60,282 bases of DNA, taken from contig CAMYKY010000044.1 in NCBI GenBank assembly GCA_947259165.1, positions 1 to 60,282 of the forward strand. The letters run 5' to 3'. A program made the translations under genes and the position numbers. The notes below the pieces were generated by a model, which saw nothing but the letters and a program-made list of their open reading frames with translations, did no database searches and was not told the origin of the DNA. Source of the stretch: an uncultured Acidobacteriota bacterium (GTDB lineage Bacteria; Acidobacteriota; Vicinamibacteria; Marinacidobacterales; SMYC01). Numbering within the stretch: the stretch's first letter is position 1; each line of letters opens with the position of its first letter. Positions 8,780 through 16,888 of this stretch are shown in pieces.

Positions 8780-9183
8780 TCAGGCCAGAGACGCCTGGCG
8801 TTGTGCGATCGCCTCACGCAGCAGAGCGATCAGCTCTGGGTTGTTTGTGCCCGAAACGTCGCGAAGCCTGACGTGTCTCAGCTTCTTGCCGTTGCCGTCG
8901 AGAAGGCGCGCTGGATCGGATAGTGACGTGCCGTGGTAGAAACCGAGGTTTATGTGCGAATTTTGAACGGCGATGTAGGCATAGTGCTCGGTCAACTTTT
9001 TGGGGCCAATCCCAAAACTGGCAATCTTCTGTCTCGGCCAGACGAGCTAAGCCGGTCAGTAAGTACGAACCCTTTGTGCAACGAGCGGATCTGACGCCGG
9101 AGCGATTCGCCGACCGGGCGAAGCTCCGCACTAGCAATGGCCAGGATGTCGTCGAAACTGGCGTGAGTATCGTCGTCGGCCAA
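8780..9183 (-). pseudogene. DUF1801 (YdhG-like) gene broken by a frameshift
   Basis: The C-terminal part reads ...WPRQKIASFGIGPKKLTEHYAYIAVQ and NSHINLGFYHGTSLSDP, followed by GKKLRHVRLR, which is characteristic DUF1801. In that frame an in-frame TAG lies directly upstream (about 9047). The matching N-terminal part (MADDDTHASFDDILAIASAE ... RRQIRSLHKGFV) is in another frame starting at 9183. A net one-base shift somewhere in about 9015-9065 therefore splits the gene. An intact DUF1801 gene exists at 51195-51602. This is either a genuine pseudogene or a single-base consensus error. Confidence 0.72.
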
Positions 9184-9270
9184 CGTTTCGTCTCGAGCTC
9201 ATGAAGCGAGCAGCAAGAGTATAGGGTATTCGTCAAGCGCCTGGGTCTCGAGGCCTACCGTGCGGTCGTT

Positions 9271-10176
9271 CTACTTGGCAGTTTCTTCAGCGATGCGCGC
9301 GTCGAGACTCCGCATCGCATCCCCCGCCAGCGCGCGGCACGCGCCGGGGTCGATGAACGGATTGGACCCGTCCGGGTGCTGCTTTCGCTGCTCCAGCTTG
9401 CCGTCCAAATCACCTACGAACGGGTGCGCGCCGATCATAATGTCGCACGGCAGCTCGGACACCGTGGTGATACTCCGTCGAAACGAGTCGATGATGGACG
9501 GGTGCGTGGCGTCGCCGGTGAAGCGGAAACCCGGTGCAGACACCGCAGAGACGCTGTCGGCATAGACGATATCGAGGCAGTGCGCTTCCTCGCAGGAGCT
9601 CCAGCTCCACGTGGTGCCGCCTGGAGTGTGGCCTGGGGTCGCATGCGCGGTGATCGCCAGCTCGCCCACACGCAAGACGTCGCCGTCCGCCACACCTTCC
9701 ACGTTCGCGATTGGCGGGAAACCGTCGCCGTAGCCCGCCTGGGGATCGCCTGGGCTGGGCATCCCTTGCGTCAGGGAGCGAACGGCCGCGGACCCCGTTG
9801 CGACCCTGGCACCGGTGAAGCGTTGCAGCGAGTTGATGCCACCAGCGTGGTCGTAGTGCGCATGTCCGTTGAGGATCAACTTGATGTCTTCGGTCTCGAA
9901 GCCGAGCGAGCGGATGGCGGCGTCGATGAGCGGGACTGATTGCGGTAGGGCTCCGTCGACCAGGATCAGCCCGTCATCGGACGCGATCAGCACCGACGAG
10001 ACGCCGGCCACGCCCACGTAGTACGTGTTCCCGAACACCTTGAACGCATCGCGCGGCTGGTTCCACTCTTCACAGCTACTGCACTTGATGGGCGCATCTG
10101 GCTGCGGACGCGAGGGTGCCTGAACCAAAGAGGAAACGGCTGAGAGAACGACGGTCGCCGCGGCATGCGAGATCAT
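9271..10176 (-). CDS. bla: Subclass B3-type metallo-beta-lactamase
   Basis: A 301-aa exported protein of the MBL fold. The N-terminal hydrophobic stretch is followed by a mature domain with the B3 hallmark NGHAHYDHAGG. The ligands H105, H107, D109 and H110, plus H183 in TPGHTPGG and H251 in GAHPF, correspond to all zinc ligands of B3 enzymes (His116/His118/Asp120/His121/His196/His263). VFGNTYYVGVAGVSSVLI is also typical of the subclass. Expected activity is beta-lactam hydrolysis in the periplasm; other MBL hydrolase roles remain possible. ATG overlaps the stop of the upstream methyltransferase gene (ATGA), implying coupling. Confidence 0.88.
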   Translation of the reverse strand: MISHAAATVVLSAVSSLVQAPSRPQPDAPIKCSSCEEWNQPRDAFKVFGNTYYVGVAGVSSVLIASDDGLILVDGALPQSVPLIDAAIRSLGFETEDIKLILNGHAHYDHAGGINSLQRFTGARVATGSAAVRSLTQGMPSPGDPQAGYGDGFPPIANVEGVADGDVLRVGELAITAHATPGHTPGGTTWSWSSCEEAHCLDIVYADSVSAVSAPGFRFTGDATHPSIIDSFRRSITTVSELPCDIMIGAHPFVGDLDGKLEQRKQHPDGSNPFIDPGACRALAGDAMRSLDARIAEETAK

Positions 10177-10991
10177 GTCGGACGCTGGCCGATCACGTAG
10201 GCGATCCAGGCTTCTTCGTCGTCTCCCCGCTCGACGCGGGTAAATTCGCCGTTGCCTTCGCCCGTCTTCTTGTCAGTGCCTTCCCACAGGACGTGGATGT
10301 CCCTGAACCCGGCTTCGTCCATCAGCTCGCGCATTTCGGGTAAGGTCCACAATCGCCAGTCGTAGATGAAGGCGTTTTTCATCTTGGAGCCGTCTTTGAA
10401 CTCGAAGTGGATCTTACAGAGGATGTCGTGGGTAATGGGGTCGAAGTCCGCCTGATGCCAGACATAGGTGAAGCTCGAGACCTTCCGTCTCTCTTTCATG
10501 AGAAATTGAGCTTGACCGCCACCCCATGCGTCGAGGGTGAAGAGGCCTCCCGGTTTCAACGCGTTGAAAGCGTTCTTCATGTAGGCGCCGAAATCGCTCC
10601 GGGTCTTGAACACGGAGTAGCTGAAGTTCAGACCGACAATGAGCTCGGCCTGAGGCTCTTTCACCTCGAGGACGTTCCCCTGAACCAGCGATACCCGCTT
10701 TTGCTCCGCGGGCTTTAGCTGACTGACGTTGTGCTCCCGGGCCCAATCGAGTGTCGGCCCGTGGAGATCGACGCCGATGGAGTGATTGTCCCGGTGACGG
10801 CGGGCAAACTCACATGAAAGAACGGCGGTTCCACAAAAGTCCTCGCGAAACACACGTAGAGGCTTTCCTGTGTGCTTCTTGTAGTAGTGCGCGAAAAATT
10901 CCGCGTCGTCCTTGGGAGCTTGAACGCTCTCCTGGTAGAGGACGTGCTTGTCGGCGTTGCGAGCCGTCAGCTTGGTTTTGTTCTTGGCCAC
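10173..10991 (-). CDS. Class I SAM-dependent methyltransferase
   Basis: A 272-aa protein from GTG 10991 with GGAG upstream. It has a Rossmann-type SAM fold: REDFCGTAVLSCEFARR (motif I region), SIGVDLHGPTLDWAREH, VQGNVLEV, LIVGLNFSYSVFK and ALKPGGLFTLDAWGG. The C-terminal YDWRLWTLPEMRELMDEAGF segment is typical of uncharacterised methyltransferase domain-25-like proteins. The substrate is unknown. It overlaps the metallo-beta-lactamase gene by 4 bp, so the two are very likely translated from one mRNA. Confidence 0.85.
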   Translation of the reverse strand: MAKNKTKLTARNADKHVLYQESVQAPKDDAEFFAHYYKKHTGKPLRVFREDFCGTAVLSCEFARRHRDNHSIGVDLHGPTLDWAREHNVSQLKPAEQKRVSLVQGNVLEVKEPQAELIVGLNFSYSVFKTRSDFGAYMKNAFNALKPGGLFTLDAWGGGQAQFLMKERRKVSSFTYVWHQADFDPITHDILCKIHFEFKDGSKMKNAFIYDWRLWTLPEMRELMDEAGFRDIHVLWEGTDKKTGEGNGEFTRVERGDDEEAWIAYVIGQRPT

Positions 10992-11008
10992 GCGAGAGCT
11001 CCGGTAGG

Positions 11009-11425
11009 TTAGTGAACGGTGTACGGCTCGCTCAGTGTGAACGGAGCGATGGTAGCGTCGAAGGTCTCGCCGTCCTCGACCAACATCAGATACGTGCCGC
11101 GCATCGATCCGAACGGGGTCGATAAGTGGCAGCCCGATGAGTATTCGAAGGCTTCTCCAGCCTCGAGAATGGGTTGCTCGCCAACGACTCCGTCGCCTCG
11201 CACCTCATCCACCTCGCCGTCCGCGTTTTCGATGATCCAGTGACGGCTGAGCAGTTGAACCGTTTTGTTACCCTCGTTCGAGATGGTAATCGTGTAAATG
11301 AAGAACCACCGGTTTTGTTCAGGGTGAGACTGTTCGCGGGAGTAGCGAGACACGACACGTATGCGAACACCGCGGGTGACCGCCTCCGATGTGAACTCGT
11401 CCTGTCGTCTTTCCAAATTCGCCAA
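11009..11425 (-). CDS. apaG: ApaG domain protein
   Basis: A 138-aa protein that fits ApaG/DUF525 over its whole length: TRGVRIRVVSRYSREQSHPE, then WFFIYTITISNEGNKTVQLL, SRHWIIENADG and GCHLSTPFGSMRGTYLM. The fold is an FNIII-like beta sandwich. The E. coli protein is linked to Co2+/Mg2+ resistance, but its biochemical role is unsettled. The start is a TTG at 11425. An 18-nt gap separates it from the methyltransferase gene downstream, consistent with one operon running toward lower coordinates. Confidence 0.93.
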   Translation of the reverse strand: MANLERRQDEFTSEAVTRGVRIRVVSRYSREQSHPEQNRWFFIYTITISNEGNKTVQLLSRHWIIENADGEVDEVRGDGVVGEQPILEAGEAFEYSSGCHLSTPFGSMRGTYLMLVEDGETFDATIAPFTLSEPYTVH

Positions 11426-11875
11426 CGGCCCAAGACAATATCACGTTCTGACTCAAAGAAGGGCCCACAGTTTGTGTGGATAACTTTGTGGAAAAGCTGT
11501 GGTGTTCAAGGTCCGCGACCGCATCATTACAGGCCGAGTACCAACCTGCACAGTTCTTGAGCAGATTTAGTGCGGTCGTAATCTTAGAACCCACTTGGTT
11601 TATAAGGCCGGATGTGACCGGGCGCTCAGAAAATACGCGCGGGTCCATCTGTACGTCGCGGCACAGCTGCAGGCGCAGTCTCTTGTGTAAAACTCGGTCA
11701 AAACCGGAAAATCTTCGGCGTCGCCGACCTTTCCTGACCCAGGTTCCATCGGATTCGTTCAGAACGAGGTGCCTTGGCTGCAGCGCGGAGATGCACCCCC
11801 TCACCCGCCGTCGCTGGCGCGACGTCTCCGTGAAACTCTCTCCCCGGGGGGAGAGGTTGATCCAGCGGTGAGCAA
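11426..11875. other. 450-bp non-coding region with DnaA-box-like sites and a hairpin
   Basis: No convincing gene is present. The TA-richer left part holds a perfect DnaA-box 9-mer TGTGGATAA at 11475-11483, a one-mismatch box TGTGGAAAA at 11487-11495 and a weaker TGTGGTGTT at 11498-11506, all in the same orientation. At the right end CTCTCCCC (11838-11845) and GGGGAGAG (11848-11855) form a GC hairpin with a 2-nt loop. The region lies close to where gene orientation switches from nearly all minus to all plus. Confidence 0.55.
11475..11506 (+). other. Cluster of DnaA-box-like 9-mers
   Basis: Three tandem same-strand sites within 32 bp: TGTGGATAA (perfect), TGTGGAAAA (one mismatch) and TGTGGTGTT (weak). 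The spacing resembles DnaA arrays upstream of dnaA or in oriC. No dnaA, dnaN, rpmH or parAB genes are nearby, so function as an origin is only a hypothesis. Confidence 0.4.
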
Positions 11876-12880
11876 CTATCGGGGTGAGACGGCCACAGCG
11901 CGCGCGTCGCTGTCTTTTCTGAGCTCTTCGCTCAGGTGATAGACAGCCATGGCGTAGTAGGTGCTGTGATTGTATCGGGTAATGACGTAGAAGTTGTCGA
12001 ACCCGAGCCAATACTCCGGACCCTCCAGGTTCTGAAGCGTCAGCGGGATCGCCCGCTTCGACGTCGGGAAGGCGCCGGTCGCACTCACGCCCCTACGTCG
12101 CAGCTCCTGGAGGCTGTAACGCGTCGACAGCTTGGCTGCCTCGAAGGGCGGCTTCGCCTCGGCCCCCAACAGCTCGGCTGGAGCGGCGATCGGCTCGTTC
12201 CGTTGCCATCCGTGGGCCGTCAGGTAGTTGGCCACGCTGCCGATCGCATCTGCGGGGTTGTCGAACAAATCGCGGGTACCGTCCCCGTCGAAGTCCACGG
12301 CGTAGCGGCGATAGCTTCCGGGCATGAACTGCGCAATTCCCATCGCCCCAGCGTACGAGCCCTCGGGTGAGTTGAGCTGCAGGGACTCTTCCCGCGCCAA
12401 CAACAGAAAGTGCTCGAGCTCGAGACGGAACAGAGCCGCCCGCTTGGGATAATCGAAAGCGAGCGTGGTCAGAGCCTCGAGGACCTTGAAGTTTCCCGTC
12501 TGCCGACCGTAGTGGGTTTCGACCCCGATGATGGCGACGATGATTTCTTCGGGAACACCATACCGGCTGCTCGCCGCTTTGAGCTCCGCGGCGTGGAGTC
12601 GTTGGAATCGCCGCCCGCCGTCGATCTTCCCCGGGTTGACGAAGATCGACCGGTATTCGTTCCAGGGCTTTCGCTTCGCCTGCTTGTCCATGAGCTCGAC
12701 GATCCGAGGCCGGAGCTTGGCGTCCAGGAACGCTCCCTGGAGCTCGGCATGGTCGAAGCCATGTTTGTCAGCCATTTCCGCAATGAACGACTGGATCGCC
12801 TGGCTCTGGGAGCTCGTTTGGGCGAGAGTGTGCGAAGCGGCGCAAAGCGCGACGACTGCCGTCACGATGACGGCGTACAT
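11876..12880 (-). CDS. mltB: Membrane-bound lytic murein transglycosylase B
   Basis: A 334-aa protein with a signal peptide (MYAVIVTAVVALCAASHTLA) and no lipobox Cys, so it may be soluble in the periplasm. The SLT_2 domain shows IIGVETHYGRQTG, where the Glu is the catalytic acid, followed by LTTLAFDYPKRAALFR, GSYAGAMGIAQFMPGSYRRY and DLFDNPADAIGSVANYL. The tail QNLEGPEYWLGFDNFYVITRYNHS is conserved in MltB. It cleaves the MurNAc-GlcNAc bond to form 1,6-anhydromuropeptides during wall turnover. The ATG start is well placed. It is divergent from the TauD-like gene. Confidence 0.93.
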   Translation of the reverse strand: MYAVIVTAVVALCAASHTLAQTSSQSQAIQSFIAEMADKHGFDHAELQGAFLDAKLRPRIVELMDKQAKRKPWNEYRSIFVNPGKIDGGRRFQRLHAAELKAASSRYGVPEEIIVAIIGVETHYGRQTGNFKVLEALTTLAFDYPKRAALFRLELEHFLLLAREESLQLNSPEGSYAGAMGIAQFMPGSYRRYAVDFDGDGTRDLFDNPADAIGSVANYLTAHGWQRNEPIAAPAELLGAEAKPPFEAAKLSTRYSLQELRRRGVSATGAFPTSKRAIPLTLQNLEGPEYWLGFDNFYVITRYNHSTYYAMAVYHLSEELRKDSDARAVAVSPR

Positions 12881-12953
12881 TCTGTGTTGGATCAGCGGCG
12901 CAGTCCTCTAAGCCCTTGTCTGAATGGCTTTTGCGTATTATAACTCAGGATCG

Positions 12954-13763
12954 ATGGAGATCATCCCTACCGAAGGGGCGCTCGGCGCTGAGATTCGCGG
13001 CGTCGACGTCGCGGCACCACTCGAGCCGAAGCAGGTTGCTATCCTTCGAGGCGCCATTTTGGAGTACCTCCTAATCTTCTTTCGGGATCAGCGACTGACC
13101 GACGAAGCGCAAGTCCGCTTCAGCCGCTACTTCGGCCACCCCGAGCCCCACGTGCGCCAACGATCGGAAGGCGATTCCTCCGCTCGCGAGATCTTCGTGG
13201 TGTCGAACGTTTCTGAAAACGGCAAGCCGCTAGGCGCTCTTGGACATGGCGAGCTCACGTTTCACTCGGACCTTTCCTACTTGCCGCGGCCAGGATCTTT
13301 GTCGATCGTGTATGCGGTGGAAGTTCCACTCGACGGTGGCGATACCCAATGGGCGAACGCCTACGCGGCTTACGACGCGCTCCCGCCGGATCTGCGCGAG
13401 CGCGCCCTCGAGCTCAAAGCGGTGCACCGACACGGGGAGGACGCTCAAAACCCTGACGTTCCCGCCTCCCACCCCATCGTACGCACCCACCCAGAAACCA
13501 AGCGTCGAGCTACGTACGTTAGCCCGCAGTTCACGCGCCATATCGAAGGTCTTCCGCGTGAGGAGAGCGACGCCGTGCTCGAGAGTCTCTTGCGACACGT
13601 CACCCGGCCGGAGTTCGTCTGGACTCACAAGTGGCGGCCCGGAGATGTGGTTATCTGGGACAACCGGTGCACGATGCATCGCCGGGAACCGTTTCTTCCG
13701 AGCGAGCGCCGGATCTTGAAGCGCACGCAGATGTTCGGGGACGCCCCGTTCCTCGAGCTGTGA
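12954..13763 (+). CDS. TauD/TfdA-family 2-oxoglutarate-dependent dioxygenase
   Basis: A 269-aa protein. ATG 12954 (MEIIPTEGALGAEIRGVDV) is preferred because AGGA lies just upstream, although the frame extends further 5'. The Fe(II) facial triad is visible: HSD in ELTFHSDLSYLPRPGSL and the distal His in WDNRCTMHRREPF. The arginine that anchors 2-oxoglutarate lies shortly after, near RRILKRTQM. Substrates in this family range from taurine to herbicides and cannot be told here. The stop overlaps the GTG of the next gene by 4 bp. Confidence 0.88.
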   Translation: MEIIPTEGALGAEIRGVDVAAPLEPKQVAILRGAILEYLLIFFRDQRLTDEAQVRFSRYFGHPEPHVRQRSEGDSSAREIFVVSNVSENGKPLGALGHGELTFHSDLSYLPRPGSLSIVYAVEVPLDGGDTQWANAYAAYDALPPDLRERALELKAVHRHGEDAQNPDVPASHPIVRTHPETKRRATYVSPQFTRHIEGLPREESDAVLESLLRHVTRPEFVWTHKWRPGDVVIWDNRCTMHRREPFLPSERRILKRTQMFGDAPFLEL

Positions 13764-14275
13764 CAGTCTATCGGGCGAGGGTGGACGGCTTCGTTGTTGG
13801 GCTGAGCGTCTGTGTCGTCGCGGCGCTCGGGTCGGTGATGACGGTGGCCATGATGGCGGCCTTGCGGCGTCCGGCGAGCCCGATTGCTTCCTTGGGCCTC
13901 GTTGGCGCGGCTCTTGCCATCGCCGCGATCCTGATATTTGCATGGGTCTATACTCCGCGGGCTTTCCGTTTGGATGGCGGCAATCTCCGGATCGAACGGC
14001 CGGCGGGGGATGTGACGATCCCTTTGGTCACCATCACTGAGGTCGTTCCACTGGATGTGTTCCTCGGGCTCTCGTGGAAGGCGCCGCCGGGCGGCAACAG
14101 CGGCTTGTTCGGAATCTACGGAACGTTCTATCGGCGCGATATCGGGAAATTCCAGTTGTATGGGCGGGCCGCCAGTCGGGCAGTGTTGTTGGAAACCTCA
14201 GGCGGCAAGGTCGTTGTGACGCCTGAGCACCGAGAGGCGTTCATGGCCGATATCGTAAAGGAGACCCAGAGGTGA
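13760..14275 (+). CDS. Bacterial PH-domain membrane protein
   Basis: A 171-aa protein from GTG 13760, which overlaps the upstream TGA as GTGA; an open frame further upstream is ignored. Two hydrophobic helices (about residues 10-35 and 45-67) are followed by a cytoplasmic domain beginning YTPRAFRLDGGNLRIERPAGDVTIPL, which matches the bPH_5 type of pleckstrin-homology-like fold. GLFGIYGTFYRRDIGKFQLYGRA is the characteristic core. Members are of unknown function. It is the middle gene of a three-gene overlapping operon (TauD-like, this, phosphodiesterase). Confidence 0.8.
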   Translation: MTVYRARVDGFVVGLSVCVVAALGSVMTVAMMAALRRPASPIASLGLVGAALAIAAILIFAWVYTPRAFRLDGGNLRIERPAGDVTIPLVTITEVVPLDVFLGLSWKAPPGGNSGLFGIYGTFYRRDIGKFQLYGRAASRAVLLETSGGKVVVTPEHREAFMADIVKETQR

Positions 14276-16182
14276 GAAAGGTGATCCTCGTGGCGGTCGT
14301 GATGGCTGGGCTCGGCGCGTTGGGCACAGCGAACGCACGTCCTCGGGTCATCGTTGTTTCGTGGGACGGCGCCGGCTACGCGATGACGTCCCGGCTCCTC
14401 GCCGAAGGACGTATGCCCAACCTGGCGCGGATGCTGGACGAAGGTGCGTGGACGGACGGGATGGTCTCCAGTTTCCCCACGAAAACCGCGGCGGCGCACG
14501 CCATGCTTTTCACCGGAACCTATGGTCACGAGAGCGGTATCACCGGAAACTCGGTTTGGAAGCTTCCCGCCAAGGAGCACGATCGTCTCGAAACCTGGAA
14601 CGGGTATTTTTCAACGGCTCTACGGACCGATCCGGTGTGGGTACGGGCCGCGCGAGCGGGTCTCGACGCCTACGTCCTACATGGGACCCAGGCATATCCT
14701 TTCGACACGGCGTTTCGGGATCTCGACGAAGACGCACGGCGGCACCTGTTCTTGATCCATGGCTACACCGAAGTTCAGTTGAGAGGTGAGGTCTGGAACG
14801 AGCGTTCGGCGCCTCTCGAGGTGGCTTCGGGTTGGAGCATTCCCGAAGCGCGCGGGGTGGAAGCACGCACGTTCCGGTTCTCAGTCGGTGAGACGGAATT
14901 CTTGGGCGTGCTCTTCGACGACCCGCTGGATCCTCAGCTAGGCGCGGACACGCTCGGCATCGTGCGCGATCGAAAGGCCGCGGAGTTCGATGCGAGGGTG
15001 AAGGCTGGACCCGAAGCCGGCTTTTCGATACCGGTGAAGGCGTTATCCGGGAACAAGGAAGTCTGGTTCTCGCTTCGCCTCTTCGAGCTCTCGTCGGGTG
15101 CCGATTCGTTTCTCCTCTACCGTTCGGGCGCGGTCGAGATCGCTGTGTCGAATCCGGCAACACCGAGTGCTGGTCATCCCGTCATGCAGGTCTACGCGGG
15201 AAATAGCGGCAGTCGAGCCTACGCGGAAGGAGCACTGGGAGCGACGCGATTTCACGGCGGTGATGGAACCGCCGAGGGTCGTTTCCAGGAAACGCTGGCG
15301 CACCTTCAAGAGCAAATCATCCGCCAGGCTTCGACCGTGCTCGACGAGGATTACTCGCTCGTCGTGCTATACAGTCCGGTGAGCGACGATGTGGCTCACG
15401 AGCTTGCGGGCTTTGCGGACGAGAGTCTCGAGGGCTACGACGAAGAGCTTGCGACGCGGCATTGGCAGGACATCGCTGCCGGATTCGAGCTCCAGGATCG
15501 GTTTCTCGGCGGCATCCTCGAGGCGGCCGAGCGCGATGGCGCTCACGTTATCCTCGTCAGCGACCACGGCATGACCGGTACCGATCGGCTCGTTCATCTC
15601 AACGTCGCGCTCGAACGAGCCGGCTTGCTTGCCCTTCGCGCGGACCGTTCCATCGACTTGACTGCGACGCGTGCACTTGCGCCGCCGCTCGGAGACATGT
15701 CGATTGCGGTTAACACCACGGACCGCGCCGGTGGCATCGTCACCTGGGACGAGCGAGAAGACGTCCTTGGAGAGATTCGACGCGTCTTGAGCGAATTGAA
15801 GGATCCGGAGACGGGGGAGCGTGTGATCACCGCGTTTTTCGAGCCGGCGTCGAACGGATTACTTCAACCGGGGGGTAGCTCTACGGGCGATTTGTTCCTG
15901 GAGTTCGCGCCTGGCTACTACCCCTCGGAGTGGACCGACGGAGACGTGGTGATCGAGCGGACGCCACCACGGGGTAACCACATCTTTCTCCCCACGCGTC
16001 GGACGATGTTGTCGATATGCGCCGCCTGGGGGCCGCGCGTTTCTGCCGGCGCCAACTGGGGCAAGGTCCGCTCCGTCGATATCGTTCCTACCGTGCTCGA
16101 GCTTCTCGAGTTGGACATTCCGGCGCATCTGCCGGGACGAAGTCTCGTCCGGGCGCGAGCTCTACTAGAGACAACTCGCTGA
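14272..16182 (+). CDS. Alkaline-phosphatase-superfamily nucleotide pyrophosphatase/phosphodiesterase
   Basis: A 636-aa exported protein from GTG 14272 (GTGA overlap) with a signal peptide MRKVILVAVVMAGLGALGTANA. The type I phosphodiesterase fold is shown by RVIVVSWDGAGYAM (metal site), SSFPTKTAAAHAMLFTGTYGH with the nucleophilic Thr, and ILVSDHGMTG (metal-binding Asp/His). The C-terminal ...GNHIFLPTRRTMLSICAAWGP completes the metal site. It likely hydrolyses a phosphodiester or pyrophosphate in the periplasm; the substrate is unknown. An insert of about 250 residues sits between the core halves. Confidence 0.87.
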   Translation: MRKVILVAVVMAGLGALGTANARPRVIVVSWDGAGYAMTSRLLAEGRMPNLARMLDEGAWTDGMVSSFPTKTAAAHAMLFTGTYGHESGITGNSVWKLPAKEHDRLETWNGYFSTALRTDPVWVRAARAGLDAYVLHGTQAYPFDTAFRDLDEDARRHLFLIHGYTEVQLRGEVWNERSAPLEVASGWSIPEARGVEARTFRFSVGETEFLGVLFDDPLDPQLGADTLGIVRDRKAAEFDARVKAGPEAGFSIPVKALSGNKEVWFSLRLFELSSGADSFLLYRSGAVEIAVSNPATPSAGHPVMQVYAGNSGSRAYAEGALGATRFHGGDGTAEGRFQETLAHLQEQIIRQASTVLDEDYSLVVLYSPVSDDVAHELAGFADESLEGYDEELATRHWQDIAAGFELQDRFLGGILEAAERDGAHVILVSDHGMTGTDRLVHLNVALERAGLLALRADRSIDLTATRALAPPLGDMSIAVNTTDRAGGIVTWDEREDVLGEIRRVLSELKDPETGERVITAFFEPASNGLLQPGGSSTGDLFLEFAPGYYPSEWTDGDVVIERTPPRGNHIFLPTRRTMLSICAAWGPRVSAGANWGKVRSVDIVPTVLELLELDIPAHLPGRSLVRARALLETTR

Positions 16183-16294
16183 GCCCACGTACAGGAAAAT
16201 AGGTATACTGCTCGCTCCCGGAGAGGTCCCACAGCTCGCAAGAGTACAATCCGATGTCCTCTCGTTTCATCTTTGAGAACAGAAGGAGCAAGCC

Positions 16295-16855
16295 ATGGCC
16301 ACCACCAAAAGCCCAGTTGATAACGGGGTAAACGTTCAAGCGCTTCTAGGCGCGCGTGCGGCGCTGACCGAGGCGCCCGAGGGCGCGAAGTTCCAATGGC
16401 GCGCGACGTGCAAGTGGGTATATGGAACCCACAGCCGCTCTAGCATTCAGCAGTACTTCGGGCTCGGTCAAGAGCAGAAACACAAGACCGAGTTCACCTT
16501 CGATGCCGACCATCCCGAGGTCTTCGCGTCTGAAGACAAGGGCGCCGCGCCCGTGGAGCTCGTGCTGGCGGGGCTGGCGAGCTGCCTCACGGCAGGCGTC
16601 GCGGCCGTCGCTCAGCATCGCGAGATTCAGTTGCATGCGGTGTCGGCGACGGTCGAGGCCGGAATGGACATCCAGGGAATCCTCGGCATCGACAGCGAAG
16701 TGCGCAACGGTTTCGACGGCATCAAAGTGACTTACAAGATAGACGCCGACGCGACTCCGGAAGAGATCAAGGCCGTCGTGGCCCAGTCCCAGAAGCGCTC
16801 CGCCGTCTATGACATCGTCACGAACCCAACGAACGTTACGGTTGAGGTTAGCTAA
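16295..16855 (+). CDS. OsmC/Ohr-family peroxiredoxin-like protein
   Basis: A 186-aa protein from ATG 16295 behind AGAAGGAG. It resembles the YhfA/OsmC branch: HKTEFTFDADHPEVFASEDK, then GAAPVELVLAGLASCLTAGVAAVAQHR, containing the single conserved active-site Cys of the helix, and KVTYKIDADATPEEIKAVVAQSQKRSAVYDIVTNP. The second Cys of organic-hydroperoxide reductases in that C-terminal position is replaced (SAVYDIV), so classical thiol-peroxidase activity is uncertain. A TATACT box at about 16205 could be its promoter. Confidence 0.87.
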   Translation: MATTKSPVDNGVNVQALLGARAALTEAPEGAKFQWRATCKWVYGTHSRSSIQQYFGLGQEQKHKTEFTFDADHPEVFASEDKGAAPVELVLAGLASCLTAGVAAVAQHREIQLHAVSATVEAGMDIQGILGIDSEVRNGFDGIKVTYKIDADATPEEIKAVVAQSQKRSAVYDIVTNPTNVTVEVS

Positions 16856-16888
16856 CTCATCGTATCGGGATTCGAGACACAGGATCCC

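Noticed and set aside
11319..12011. A 230-codon minus-strand frame spanning the non-coding region and parts of apaG and mltB
   Set aside because: It overlaps two real genes in other frames and has no recognisable domain; the non-coding reading is better.
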